From Vagococcus_D sp963518325 (GTDB taxonomy: Bacteria; Bacillota; Bacilli; Lactobacillales; Vagococcaceae): a stretch of DNA of 64,000 bases. Location: assembly GCF_963518325.1 (NCBI RefSeq), contig NZ_CAUQJB010000018.1:1-64000 (forward strand), in the 5' to 3' direction. Below, in pieces: positions 25,010 to 34,310 of this stretch. The notes below the pieces were generated by a model that ran no database searches, was not told the origin of the DNA, and saw nothing but the letters and a program-made list of their open reading frames with translations. How positions within the stretch are numbered: the first letter of the stretch is position 1; each line of letters opens with the position of its first letter. A program made the position numbers and the translations under genes.

Positions 25010-26948
25010 AATGAAAAAAGTGACCATCTTATCCCCTAGAATTAACGAAGAACCTTTAATGAAACTGATGCAGAATATGCAAAATATTGAAATAGTTAGT
25101 AGCATCAAGGATTTGACTGAAGAAAGTCGACTACTAAAAGAGATAAGCAGTAACGATTCTGACGTTAGTCGGGAGTATGACGGGCTAGAAAAACAGTTAG
25201 GAGTGATCCAAAGTTGTGTCACGTATTTAATGCCTCACATAGCTAAAAAAGAGCAGACGATTAGGACTGAACAGACGATGGCTGAATTTGAAGAAAGGGT
25301 TCAGCTTGATCAACTTGAAGAAACTATCGGGCGGGTGAAGGCGATTCATCATCGGGAAATACGTTTAGATGAACAGTTGGAAACATTACGAACCCAAGCG
25401 ACTTCACTTGAAAAATGGCAGAACTTGACTATGAGGCCACAGGAATTAGGGAATGCCCTGTACACGACAACCACAATGGGTGATTTTTCCGTAGCAGTTA
25501 AGGAACCTTTGCTCAGCGCAATTAGGGAGTTACCTGCTGTCAAAGCAGAGGTCATCTATGAAAGTCAGACAAGAGTCTACCTACTTGTGGTCAACGTGAA
25601 AAAGGATGACCACTTAGTTAGTGAGTTGCTGAACAATCACAGCTTTAATTGGTTTGATTATCAAGAAGAGGAATCTCCGAGGATCGTCTATCGGGAGACT
25701 CAAGCTCAGCTTGTAAAGGTAACTGAAAAGAAAAGGGCGCTAATAGCTGAACTCAAGTTGTTTGAGCAGGAACTGCGATTTTTAATGCAGTCGGAAGAGG
25801 TATTGCTTTCTCGAATGGCCCGTTCGGATGCGAAAAAAAAGCTGGGGATTTACAATCAGTTCATCGTGATTCGTGGTTGGATTGAATCAGATGGGGTACC
25901 TCTTTTTGATCAGCAGGTGGGACAGATTTCCACGCCTCAGCAGCCAGTAGTAGTGACATACGAAGAAGCGAAAGTAAGCCAAGAGGTGCCGACGGCCTTA
26001 AAAAATAATCGGCTAGTTCGTCCTTTTGAAATGATTACCGAAATGTACAGCTTGCCAAAATATGGTGAATTAGATCCAACCCCATTATTGATGCCATTTT
26101 ACATGGTGTTTTTTGGAATGATGGTGGCAGATGTCGGTTATGGCATGTTAATGCTGATAGTGACGACGGTGGTTAAACGTTTGTCACTTCGGACATCAGC
26201 CCAAAATTTTGTTGAACTTTTTCAATTTTTATCCCTACCAGTGATGATCTGGGGGTTGATTTACGGGTCATTCTTTGGCCTGTCACTGCCTTTTCATCTC
26301 TTGTCCACGACTAAAGATATGAACACAATTTTGTTGATCTCAGTTATTTTTGGGGTGATTCAGTTGTTTGTTGGTTTATTGGTTAACGGGATTCAATTGG
26401 TGAAAAAGCAAGAGTACTTAAAGAGTGTTAGTGAAGCCTTTGCTTGGCAAGGTATCTTGATCTCCGCAATAATGCTTGTCACGGCTAAACTTCTTTTTGC
26501 TAATCAATGGCTAACGACCGTTAGTGTGGGAACGTTTATTTTATGTGCGCTCTGCATTATCTTTGTTCCAATGATCTTAAGCCCATCAAAAGGGAAAGGT
26601 CTGGCGAAAGGCGTGTATGCTTTTTATGGCATTACCGGCTATATCGGTGACCTGGTCAGTTATACACGGTTGATGGCTTTGGGGATTTCGGGAGGGAGTA
26701 TTGCCGCTGCCTTTAATATGCTAGTTGGGTTTATGCCACCCCTTGCTCGTTTTAGTATCGGCTTGATCTTAATTGTCTTGCTTCATGGGTTAAATATTTT
26801 CTTAAGCCTATTAAGTGCTTATGTTCACGGGGCTCGTTTGCAGTATGTCGAATATTTCGGCAAGTTTTTTCAAGGTGGCGGCAAGAAATTTTCGCCCCTT
26901 AAACCAGAAGAGAAATACCTTGATTTTAAAATTAATGATAAAAACTAA
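24996..26948 (+). CDS. ntpI: V-type ATPase subunit NtpI (subunit a/I)
   Basis: A 650-residue membrane stator. The N-terminal 330 residues are soluble with long coiled coil (two helical hairpin arms), and the C-terminal half holds about seven to eight membrane helices contacting the NtpK ring. The half-channel helix carries the essential arginine in GDLVSYTRLMALGISGG, as in E. hirae NtpI. The start overlaps ntpF, with GGAGGTG upstream; the N-terminus MAISKMKKVTILSPR resembles the E. hirae protein. It provides the ion path for Na+ translocation. Confidence 0.92.
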   Translation: MAISKMKKVTILSPRINEEPLMKLMQNMQNIEIVSSIKDLTEESRLLKEISSNDSDVSREYDGLEKQLGVIQSCVTYLMPHIAKKEQTIRTEQTMAEFEERVQLDQLEETIGRVKAIHHREIRLDEQLETLRTQATSLEKWQNLTMRPQELGNALYTTTTMGDFSVAVKEPLLSAIRELPAVKAEVIYESQTRVYLLVVNVKKDDHLVSELLNNHSFNWFDYQEEESPRIVYRETQAQLVKVTEKKRALIAELKLFEQELRFLMQSEEVLLSRMARSDAKKKLGIYNQFIVIRGWIESDGVPLFDQQVGQISTPQQPVVVTYEEAKVSQEVPTALKNNRLVRPFEMITEMYSLPKYGELDPTPLLMPFYMVFFGMMVADVGYGMLMLIVTTVVKRLSLRTSAQNFVELFQFLSLPVMIWGLIYGSFFGLSLPFHLLSTTKDMNTILLISVIFGVIQLFVGLLVNGIQLVKKQEYLKSVSEAFAWQGILISAIMLVTAKLLFANQWLTTVSVGTFILCALCIIFVPMILSPSKGKGLAKGVYAFYGITGYIGDLVSYTRLMALGISGGSIAAAFNMLVGFMPPLARFSIGLILIVLLHGLNIFLSLLSAYVHGARLQYVEYFGKFFQGGGKKFSPLKPEEKYLDFKINDKN

Positions 26949-26976
26949 GCACACATTCTGAGGAGGATTTATAAAT

Positions 26977-27447
26977 ATGTTTAATTATTTAATCGAAAAC
27001 AATGGTGGGATCATCTTTGCTATTTTAGGAATGGGGTTTGCCACAATTTTTTCCGGCATTGGTTCAGCTAAAGGTGTTGGGATGACCGGGGAAGCGGCGG
27101 CTATTTTATCGACGGAGCAGCCTGAAAAATTTGGACAAGCCTTGATTTTACAATTATTACCAGGCACACAAGGGTTGTATGGGTTTGTTATTGCCTTTTT
27201 CATTTTAGGCCAAATCAACGCGGATATGACCATGGTTGAGGGGCTTTCATTATTAGGTGCCTCACTGCCGATTGCGTTTACAGGGCTTTTTTCAGGAATG
27301 GCTCAAGGTCGTGTGGCGGCGGCAGGTATTCAAATTTTAGCTAAAAAACCAGAGAGCGCCACGCAAGGCATCATTTATTCAGCCATGGTAGAAACTTATG
27401 CGATTCTGGGCTTTGTTATTTCGTTAATGCTGATTTTACAAAACTAA
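26977..27447 (+). CDS. ntpK: V-type ATPase proteolipid NtpK (Na+-binding rotor ring)
   Basis: A 156-residue proteolipid with four membrane helices formed by two hairpin repeats. Glu139 in MVET is the ion-carrying carboxylate. The residues known from the E. hirae K-ring structure as sodium ligands (Leu61, Thr64, Gln65, Gln110, Glu139, with Tyr68 nearby) are all present at identical numbers, so Na+ rather than H+ is the likely coupling ion. GAGGAGG precedes the ATG. Ten copies would form the rotor ring by analogy with E. hirae. Confidence 0.93.
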   Translation: MFNYLIENNGGIIFAILGMGFATIFSGIGSAKGVGMTGEAAAILSTEQPEKFGQALILQLLPGTQGLYGFVIAFFILGQINADMTMVEGLSLLGASLPIAFTGLFSGMAQGRVAAAGIQILAKKPESATQGIIYSAMVETYAILGFVISLMLILQN

Positions 27448-27466
27448 AACAGAAAGCAGGAAAATC

Positions 27467-28081
27467 ATGAGTAAAAATTACCAAGAGGAACTTCAACAAA
27501 TGGTTGACCTCGTTCTGAAAACAGGTCATGAGGACAATCAACTTTATTTTTTACAAAAAAAAGAGGAAATCATAGAGCGGGTAGCAGGGGAGTTAGCTGA
27601 CTTGGAATTGGTTCACCACAAGGCCAGGCTGAAACTCACTGAAGAGTTGGCAGTTGTGTCTCAGCGTCAATCACAACGAGAGGCCTTGGACACGGCCCAA
27701 CGTGTGATAGCTAAGAAGCAAGGGTATTTGTCACAACTCTTTGACGAGGCTCGAGGGAACATACAAGCTTGGTCACCGGAGGCATTTAGCCAGATGGTCC
27801 AACCAATTTTTAACGATAATTCTCTGACTGGTGTGGTGACTGTTACATTAGGTAGCTATTCTCAAGGGTTTTTAGCGGATAAACAATTAAGTGACTTTGC
27901 CAGTGAGCATGGGAATATTGAATACAAATTGTCAGCTGAACTGATTGCTGATGAAGGTGGATTTGTTTTGAGCCAAGGAGGAATTGAGTACAATTTTTTA
28001 TACAGCAGTCTGCTAGAAGAAGTCAATGAAAAAAGTGAACGAAGGATTGCTAAGTTTTTATTTGAAGAGGTGGGGCAATGA
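27467..28081 (+). CDS. ntpE: V-type ATPase subunit NtpE (peripheral stalk)
   Basis: A 204-residue subunit E. The N-terminal half is a long helix that pairs with NtpF in the peripheral stalk, and the C-terminal half is a small alpha/beta domain that contacts the catalytic head (ends FDEARGNIQAW... to the mixed C-terminal fold with GGFVLSQGGIEYNF). Length and the position between ntpK and ntpC match E. hirae. The stop overlaps the ntpC start by four bases (ATGA). Confidence 0.88.
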   Translation: MSKNYQEELQQMVDLVLKTGHEDNQLYFLQKKEEIIERVAGELADLELVHHKARLKLTEELAVVSQRQSQREALDTAQRVIAKKQGYLSQLFDEARGNIQAWSPEAFSQMVQPIFNDNSLTGVVTVTLGSYSQGFLADKQLSDFASEHGNIEYKLSAELIADEGGFVLSQGGIEYNFLYSSLLEEVNEKSERRIAKFLFEEVGQ

Positions 28082-29082
28082 GAGACCTGCTTTACAATCA
28101 AATCAATCCAATCGTGCGCATCGAAGAAAGCCGTTTACTTGGTTCAGCTTTGTTTAGCAAGATGTTAGCCAGTCAAAGCTTTATCGAGGTTAAAGCGTTG
28201 CTTCAAGGGACGCCTTATGCGGAATTTATTGAAGCGTCTGACTTTGATACAAAATTTGACTATTATTTGCGAAAAGAACAAGCGAGACTGTTAAAAAAAA
28301 TGTATAACTTGGGACCGGAAAAGGAAGTTATTGAGATATATAGCCTAAGGTATACCTATCATAATGTGAAGTTATTGACGAAAGCAGCCTATTCGAATCA
28401 ACCGTTGGATCAGTATTTTTTAGATGATGGGGTTTATTCCTTGGCTACCATCAAAAGTGCCATAAAAAATCGAAGGTCCTCGTCTGTCAAAGGCTTATTG
28501 ATGGAGAGTATAGTCGAGGTTCATGATTATTTAGATAATTACGACAATCTAAGAGCGATCGATTTGATTTATGATCGTTACTATCTAAAACAACAACGGG
28601 CAGTAGCCGATCAATTAAACTACCCAGATTTGACAAAGGAAGTCATTGCGTTTATTGATTTAACCAATATTTCAATGGTCGCACGAGGAATTCGGCAGGG
28701 GCGTAATGAGAACTTTTTATTAGCGGGGCTATCCAGTTCGGGCTCTTTTTCCAAACGCCATTTGGCCACGTTTGCCTCGAAACCATTAGCCGACTTTATT
28801 GATTTTTTAATGGCCAGTGACTATAAAGGGGTGGTTGCGCCGTTGATTGATTCTGAGACTCAAGAAATAAATTTGCAGTTACTAGCCAGGGAACGGGATA
28901 ATTTTCTAACCAAGTTATACAGTACCGCCCATACGCAAGCTTTTGGTCCATTACCCTTATTGGCTTTACTTAATGCAAAAGATATTGAGATTCGCAATAT
29001 ACAGTTGCTTTTAGTGGGCAAAAAAAATCATTTTTCAGAAGAAGTGATTGGTGAAAGGATGCGTGAACTTGATGGGCTATAA
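28078..29082 (+). CDS. ntpC: V-type ATPase subunit NtpC (subunit C/d, central stalk socket)
   Basis: A 334-residue helical subunit C/d that sits on the NtpK ring and receives the central shaft. Family-typical threefold helical repeats are seen, with segments such as EVIEIYSLRYTYHNVKLLTK, which matches AtpC/NtpC proteins. Both ends overlap neighbouring genes (4 bases with ntpE, 11 with ntpG). Cytoplasmic side of the membrane, no membrane helices of its own. Confidence 0.88.
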   Translation: MRDLLYNQINPIVRIEESRLLGSALFSKMLASQSFIEVKALLQGTPYAEFIEASDFDTKFDYYLRKEQARLLKKMYNLGPEKEVIEIYSLRYTYHNVKLLTKAAYSNQPLDQYFLDDGVYSLATIKSAIKNRRSSSVKGLLMESIVEVHDYLDNYDNLRAIDLIYDRYYLKQQRAVADQLNYPDLTKEVIAFIDLTNISMVARGIRQGRNENFLLAGLSSSGSFSKRHLATFASKPLADFIDFLMASDYKGVVAPLIDSETQEINLQLLARERDNFLTKLYSTAHTQAFGPLPLLALLNAKDIEIRNIQLLLVGKKNHFSEEVIGERMRELDGL

Positions 29083-29389
29083 GATAGGCGTTGTTGGTCA
29101 TAAGGAATCGGTCATGGCCTTTAAATTTGTGGGATTTGACGTGCATTACGTTGAGCAGCCTCAGGAAGCGCGACTCAAAATTGACGAGCTAGCGCAAGCC
29201 GATTTTGGGGTAATCTATGTCAGTGACTACCTATTAGTGGAATTAACCGACGTGGTCGCGCGCTATGAAGGCGAAATGACGCCAGCCATTATCAGTATCC
29301 CTACCCATGCTGGCAGCAATGGTTATGGGAAACAAAAAATCCAAGAGTATGTTGAAAAAGCCGTGGGGCAGAACATCTTAGAGAAATAA
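29072..29389 (+). CDS. ntpG: V-type ATPase subunit NtpG (subunit F)
   Basis: A 105-residue Rossmann-like subunit F of the central stalk, which binds NtpD and stimulates ATPase activity in the E. hirae enzyme. The N-terminus MGYKIGVVGHKESVMAFKF is family-typical. The frame is open from a TTG at 29048, but only the ATG at 29072 gives the family N-terminus; AAAGGA lies 12 bases upstream. It overlaps the end of ntpC. Confidence 0.87.
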   Translation: MGYKIGVVGHKESVMAFKFVGFDVHYVEQPQEARLKIDELAQADFGVIYVSDYLLVELTDVVARYEGEMTPAIISIPTHAGSNGYGKQKIQEYVEKAVGQNILEK

Positions 29390-29413
29390 ACCTGCCGTGA
29401 AAGGGTGAAGTTA

Positions 29414-31195
29414 TTGAAGAATGGAACAATCATCAAGGTATCAGGCCCCTTAGTCCTTGCTAAGGGGATGTCTGATGCGAATATTCAAGATATATGTTAT
29501 GTGGGACAAAAACAATTAGTAGGTGAAATTATTGAGATGCGTGGCGACGTGGCGTCTATCCAAGTCTACGAAGAAACGTCGGGAGTGGGCCCTGGTGAAG
29601 AGGTCTTAACAACTAATGAACCTTTAGTCGTGGAATTAGGTCCAGGGATTATGTCTCAGATGTTTGACGGAATTCAGCGTCCCTTAGAAACGTTCCGAAA
29701 GGTAACGGATAGTAGTTATTTAACAAGGGGAATCCATATCCCGCCTCTAGACCGTGATAAAAAGTGGCATTTTCAGCCACTTGTAAAGGTTGGGGATCAG
29801 CTGATAGGTGGGGATATTATTGGTGTTGTGGCTGAGACGCCGACGATTAATCATCGAATTATGGTTCCTTTTAAACGGGGAGGCACGGTCACGGCTATTT
29901 ATGAAGGGGAATTTACTATTGAAGCGGTCATTTGTGTTCTGGAAACAGCAACAGGGGGAGAGGAACTAACGATGCTTCAAAAATGGCCGGTTAGGCAGGC
30001 CCGGCCAATTGCTCAGAAAGTCTCACCAACCGATCCGCTAATTACGGGGCAGCGGGTGATTGATACCTTTTTCCCTGTGGCAAAAGGTGGTGCGGCGGCT
30101 GTTCCTGGACCCTTTGGCGCAGGCAAAACGGTTGTCCAACATCAAATCGCCAAGTGGAGCGATGTGGACGTGGTAGTCTACGTTGGTTGTGGTGAGCGTG
30201 GGAATGAGATGACAGATGTGATTAATGAGTTCCCCGAATTAATTGACCCGAATACAGGCGAATCCCTAATGGCCCGGACGGTATTGATTGCCAATACCTC
30301 AAATATGCCAGTTGCCGCTCGGGAAGCATCAATCTATACTGGGATTACGATTGCTGAGTATTTTAGAGACATGGGCTACTCCGTTGCTATAATGGCGGAT
30401 TCCACTTCTCGCTGGGCAGAAGCTTTGCGGGAAATGAGCGGTCGTTTAGAAGAGATGCCGGGAGATGAAGGTTATCCCGCCTATCTAGGCAGTCGGTTGG
30501 CTGAGTATTACGAGCGAGCGGGTAAGGCGATTGTGTTGGGCACTGACAGACGGGAAGGTAGTATTACGGCGATCGGTGCCGTTTCACCACCTGGAGGAGA
30601 CACCTCGGAACCGGTGACTCAGAATACGTTGAGGATTGTCAAAGTCTTTTGGGGGTTGGATTCGATTTTAGCACAAAAGCGTCACTTTCCCTCGATTAAC
30701 TGGCTGTCATCTTATTCCTTATATCTTGAAGAGATGGGGAAGAAGGTGGATGAGTTGTTGCAAGAGAACTGGTCAGCCTTAGTTAGTGAGGCCATGGGCT
30801 TGCTTCAAGAAGAATCAGAGTTAGAAGAGATTGTGCGATTAGTGGGAATTGACACCTTATCTGATAAAGATAAGTTGACCTTGGACATCGCCAAATCGAT
30901 TCGTGAAGATTACTTACAACAAAATGCATTTGATGACGTGGATACCTTTACCTCCAGAATCAAACAGTTTAAGATGCTGGAGATCATCTTGACCATGAGA
31001 ACAGCAGGAGCTCGCGCCTTGGAACTGGGAGCCTACTATCAGGAGTTAATGACTGGTACGAAAAGTGTTCGGGATCGAATTGCCCGGATGAAGTATACCC
31101 CAGAAAATGAGCTGGAGACCTTGGATAAATTAAAGGTCAAGTTAATCGAAGTCATTCAACAGATACTAGAGGAAGGCGGGAGTCAAAATGCGTAA
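29414..31195 (+). CDS. ntpA: V-type ATPase catalytic subunit NtpA
   Basis: Catalytic A subunit. Starting at the TTG at 29414 the protein has 593 residues (MKNGTIIKVSGPLV), the same length as E. hirae NtpA; the GTG at 29405 lies inside the AAGGGTGA ribosome site and is rejected. Walker A appears as GPFGAGKT and Walker B as SVAIMADSTSRWAEALREM, with the A-subunit-specific non-homologous insert between residues of about 110 and 190. It hydrolyses ATP in the A3B3 head to drive rotation. It overlaps ntpB by 8 bases. Confidence 0.95.
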   Translation: MKNGTIIKVSGPLVLAKGMSDANIQDICYVGQKQLVGEIIEMRGDVASIQVYEETSGVGPGEEVLTTNEPLVVELGPGIMSQMFDGIQRPLETFRKVTDSSYLTRGIHIPPLDRDKKWHFQPLVKVGDQLIGGDIIGVVAETPTINHRIMVPFKRGGTVTAIYEGEFTIEAVICVLETATGGEELTMLQKWPVRQARPIAQKVSPTDPLITGQRVIDTFFPVAKGGAAAVPGPFGAGKTVVQHQIAKWSDVDVVVYVGCGERGNEMTDVINEFPELIDPNTGESLMARTVLIANTSNMPVAAREASIYTGITIAEYFRDMGYSVAIMADSTSRWAEALREMSGRLEEMPGDEGYPAYLGSRLAEYYERAGKAIVLGTDRREGSITAIGAVSPPGGDTSEPVTQNTLRIVKVFWGLDSILAQKRHFPSINWLSSYSLYLEEMGKKVDELLQENWSALVSEAMGLLQEESELEEIVRLVGIDTLSDKDKLTLDIAKSIREDYLQQNAFDDVDTFTSRIKQFKMLEIILTMRTAGARALELGAYYQELMTGTKSVRDRIARMKYTPENELETLDKLKVKLIEVIQQILEEGGSQNA

Positions 31196-32564
31196 AGAAT
31201 ACCGAACAATCAATGAAGCAGTTGGCCCCTTGATGCTAGTGGAAAAAATCAGAGACGTTAAATTTGATGAGTTAGTAGAAGTGCGTCTGCAAAATGGTCA
31301 AATCAGACGAGGTCAAGTGCTGGAAATTTCAGAAGAAACGGCGTTAGTTCAATTGTTTGAAGGAACGAGTGGCATTAACATCCGTGACTCAAAAGTTCGC
31401 TTTTTAGGTCATTCCTTAAATTTAGGTGTGTCTGAAGGGATGCTAGGCCGTGTCTTCGATGGATTAGGGAATCCTAAAGATGGTGGCGGAAAGGTTCTGG
31501 CAGAAGCTAATTATGATGTGAATGGTGAGGCGATTAATCCAATGTCGCGGGATTACCCGGATGAATTTATTCAAACAGGGATTTCGGCCATCGATCATTT
31601 AAACACCTTAGTCCGAGGACAAAAATTACCCATATTTTCTGGCTCTGGTTTGCCTCATAAAGAGCTTGCGGCTCAAATTGCCAGACAGGCAGCCGTTTTA
31701 AACAGCGACGAAAAATTTGCTGTGGTCTTTGCAGCGATCGGAATTACCTTCGAAGAAGCAGAATTTTTTATGGAAGATTTCAAGAAAACTGGTGCGATGG
31801 ATCGTTCGGTCATGTTTGTTAATCTGGCAAATGATCCAGCGATTGAACGGATTGCAACGCCTAAAATGGCTCTAACGACGGCTGAATATTTGGCATATGA
31901 GAAAGGGATGCATGTCTTGGTCATTATGACGGACATGACTAACTACTGTGAGGCCTTGCGGGAAGTGTCTGCGGCCAGACGGGAAGTGCCAGGACGAAGA
32001 GGTTATCCCGGTTATTTATATACCAACCTGGCAACCCTGTATGAGCGCGCTGGTCGGATTAAAGGAATCGAAGGGTCGGTGACTCAAATCCCAATTTTAA
32101 CCATGCCGGAAGACGATAAAACTCATCCTATTCCTGATTTGACAGGGTATATTACTGAGGGGCAAATTATTTTATCTCGCGATTTATTTAAAAGTGGTGT
32201 TCAGCCTCCTATTGATGTATTGCCCTCTTTATCTCGTTTGAAAGATAAAGGGACTGGAGCGGGGAAAACGCGGCATGATCATGCGGCGACTATGAACCAA
32301 CTGTTTGCGGCCTATGCTCAAGGGAAACAAGCAAAAGAACTAGCCGTTGTTTTAGGTGAGTCAGCCTTGTCAGTGGAAGATCGGATTTACGCCAAGTTTG
32401 CAGAGCGTTTTGAAATGGAGTATATCAATCAGGGATTTACAACTAATCGTGGGATTGAAGATACGTTGAACCTCTCCTGGGAGCTTTTGAAAATGTTGCC
32501 GCGAACTGAGCTGAAGCGGATTAAAGATGAGATGTTAGACGAGTTTTTGCCTGAAAGGAAGTGA
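31188..32564 (+). CDS. ntpB: V-type ATPase regulatory subunit NtpB
   Basis: Non-catalytic B subunit of 458 residues, equal in length to E. hirae NtpB. As expected for B subunits the P-loop is degenerate (SGSGLPHKELA), while the arginine finger region and the C-terminal helical domain are conserved. It alternates with NtpA in the hexameric head. GGAAGGCGGGAG before the start gives a good ribosome site inside the ntpA coding end. Confidence 0.95.
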   Translation: MRKEYRTINEAVGPLMLVEKIRDVKFDELVEVRLQNGQIRRGQVLEISEETALVQLFEGTSGINIRDSKVRFLGHSLNLGVSEGMLGRVFDGLGNPKDGGGKVLAEANYDVNGEAINPMSRDYPDEFIQTGISAIDHLNTLVRGQKLPIFSGSGLPHKELAAQIARQAAVLNSDEKFAVVFAAIGITFEEAEFFMEDFKKTGAMDRSVMFVNLANDPAIERIATPKMALTTAEYLAYEKGMHVLVIMTDMTNYCEALREVSAARREVPGRRGYPGYLYTNLATLYERAGRIKGIEGSVTQIPILTMPEDDKTHPIPDLTGYITEGQIILSRDLFKSGVQPPIDVLPSLSRLKDKGTGAGKTRHDHAATMNQLFAAYAQGKQAKELAVVLGESALSVEDRIYAKFAERFEMEYINQGFTTNRGIEDTLNLSWELLKMLPRTELKRIKDEMLDEFLPERK

Positions 32565-32568
32565 GTAA

Positions 32569-33198
32569 ATGGTTCGTTTGACTGTCAACCCAACTCGGAT
32601 GGAGTTAACCAAATTGACTAATCGTTTAGGAACTGCCACACGAGGCCATAAATTATTAAAAGATAAACAGGATGAGCTAATGCGCCGCTTTATTATCTTG
32701 GCTAAGGCAGCCAATCAATTACGGGATGAAGTCGAAGCTGATCTGATCAGAACGATGCGAGCGGTAGTTTTGGCTAATGCAACCATTCACGAAGCCTTTA
32801 TTGAAGAGCTGTTTGCGATTCCAGCCGACAGGGTTTCTTTAGACATTATGTCAACGAATGTGTTAAGTGTGGAGCTGCCACAGATGAGCTTTGCTTATGA
32901 TCAAGACTTGGTGACGAATAACTTAAACTATGGCTACTTAAATTCCAATGAAGAGTTGGATGAGGCCATAGATAGCTTGCTACGCTTACGTCCCAATCTA
33001 TTGAAACTAACGGAACAAGAAAAATCCTGTCAGCTTATGGCGGATGAAATCGAAAAGACTCGTCGACGTGTGAACGCTCTGGAATCACTGACTATTCCAC
33101 AATTAGAAGAAACGATTACGTTTATTAAGATGAAATTAGAAGAGAACGAGCGGTCCAATATTATCCGTTTAATCAAAGTTAAGAGTATGAACAAGTAG
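32569..33198 (+). CDS. ntpD: V-type ATPase subunit NtpD (central shaft)
   Basis: A 209-residue subunit D forming the rotating coiled-coil shaft inside the A3B3 head. The N-terminal (VNPTRMELTKLTNRLGTATRG) and C-terminal helices are typical of ATP-synthase D subunits. It starts 4 bases after ntpB and is the last structural ATPase gene; a small regulator follows after 10 bases. Confidence 0.92.
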   Translation: MVRLTVNPTRMELTKLTNRLGTATRGHKLLKDKQDELMRRFIILAKAANQLRDEVEADLIRTMRAVVLANATIHEAFIEELFAIPADRVSLDIMSTNVLSVELPQMSFAYDQDLVTNNLNYGYLNSNEELDEAIDSLLRLRPNLLKLTEQEKSCQLMADEIEKTRRRVNALESLTIPQLEETITFIKMKLEENERSNIIRLIKVKSMNK

Positions 33199-33208
33199 GA
33201 GGCGAACC

Positions 33209-33424
33209 GTGAAGAAAAGAAATGAGCGCATCACAAACCAAGTGTATGAATACCGAGTGCTTGAGCGTCTGTCCCAAAATGAATTAGCGGAACGTATTGG
33301 TGTTAGTCGTCAAACAATCTTTTTAATCGAAAAAGGTGAAGGCAATCCTTCTTTACTTCTAGCTTTCCGAATTGCTACTTATTTTGGTAAAGGGATTGAT
33401 GACATATTTACTTATTATGAATAA
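33209..33424 (+). CDS. Small XRE-type HTH regulator at the end of the ntp operon
   Basis: A 71-residue protein that is nearly only an HTH domain (LSQNELAERIGVSRQTIFLIEKGEGNPS), of the YozG/Xre-like single-domain type that ends IDDIFTYYE. The start is GTG with AGGAGG seven bases upstream, 10 bases after ntpD, and a strong terminator follows, so it is co-transcribed with the ATPase. E. hirae has ntpH and ntpJ here. Whether it regulates the operon or another target is unknown. Confidence 0.85.
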   Translation: MKKRNERITNQVYEYRVLERLSQNELAERIGVSRQTIFLIEKGEGNPSLLLAFRIATYFGKGIDDIFTYYE

Positions 33425-33450
33425 CCCTCTAGCCGCTAATGCTAATCAAG

Positions 33451-33492
33451 CAGAGTTGACACCATAAGCTTTCGTGTCAGCTCTGTTTTTTT
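33451..33492 (+). terminator. Terminator of the V-ATPase operon
   Basis: Stem CAGAGTTGACAC / GTGTCAGCTCTG (one G-T pair) with an 11-base loop and eight T; ends the ntpF-to-xre transcript. Confidence 0.88.
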
Positions 33493-33579
33493 GTTGAGAG
33501 GAGGTGAGGTCTTGAATGGAGTCGCTTTCTCCGATTGATCGGTTTATAATTAAGGGATCTAAAATGAAAAGAGGGACTT

Positions 33580-34245
33580 ATGAAAAAAGTACTAGTGTTG
33601 GGGGTGTTTTTATTAAGCGCTTGTAGCGAAACCAATCTTAATGACAAGTTGATGACAACATCGGTCAGCCAGTCAAAAGAGTTAGAGGTAGAAATCAGTG
33701 TGTCAGAAAATAATCATGAGTTTATGAAAAAGACGATTGAAAAAGTTCATGGGTTAGTAGCGGAAGATGAGACCGTGTTGCCTTTGAATCAGGTGATAAT
33801 CGATGAGTCTAAGTCTGAAATCTTTTGTGGTAACACAACTGCATTCGAGATTTTTGTTATGACGGAAGGTGTTTATAATGCTGTTTTAACAAAAGAAGCT
33901 AATGGAGGGCTATCGGTACAGTTGTCCTTTAACCAACAAGGACAACTGATTGCCGTTTATATGACTACGTCAGAGAAAGAGCAGGTTGTAGCCTTGTTGG
34001 AAGTCTTAGAATTTCCTCTGTTCGCAGAGCTAAAGCTGTCAAGTATCGGCGAAGAAGGCGTCTTTGCTCGGTATAAAAAGGACAAGACTTACGTTAATTA
34101 TCAGGGAGTTAGCGTTGATGAAGATGGAATGGGGCAATCCTGTAGTTACAGTTTAAGTTATTATGCTAATGTTGAAATGAAAAGCGAGTATCAGCTTTCC
34201 GAAGAATTTTTGATGGAGAAGCTAGAGGATTATCAGGGCTTATAG
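33580..34245 (+). CDS. Hypothetical lipoprotein
   Basis: A 221-residue predicted lipoprotein. A short signal (MKKVLVLGVFLL) is followed by the lipobox LSAC, so Cys15 would be lipidated and the protein displayed on the outer membrane face. The rest is acidic and of mixed secondary structure, with two Cys (about residues 87 and 187) that could form a disulfide. I do not recognise a family. It stands alone between the ATPase operon and a convergent gene; TATAAT at about 33544-33549 lies upstream. Confidence 0.65.
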   Translation: MKKVLVLGVFLLSACSETNLNDKLMTTSVSQSKELEVEISVSENNHEFMKKTIEKVHGLVAEDETVLPLNQVIIDESKSEIFCGNTTAFEIFVMTEGVYNAVLTKEANGGLSVQLSFNQQGQLIAVYMTTSEKEQVVALLEVLEFPLFAELKLSSIGEEGVFARYKKDKTYVNYQGVSVDEDGMGQSCSYSLSYYANVEMKSEYQLSEEFLMEKLEDYQGL

Positions 34246-34262
34246 TTAGTTCATCAGAAAAT

Positions 34263-34285
34263 GGAGGATGGGAACCCCATCCTCC
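34263..34285. terminator. Hairpin between convergent lipoprotein and GyrI-like genes
   Basis: Ten-bp GC-rich stem GGAGGATGGG / CCCATCCTCC with a 3-base loop. The minus-strand side has ATTTTCTG after the stem. Probable bidirectional terminator with weak T tracts. Confidence 0.6.
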
Positions 34286-34310
34286 TAAAAGCTAATCATA
34301 AACCTACAAG

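Noticed and set aside
31188..32564. Degenerate P-loop in NtpB as a sign of inactivation
   Set aside because: B subunits of V-type ATPases normally lack a functional Walker A; the protein has full E. hirae length.
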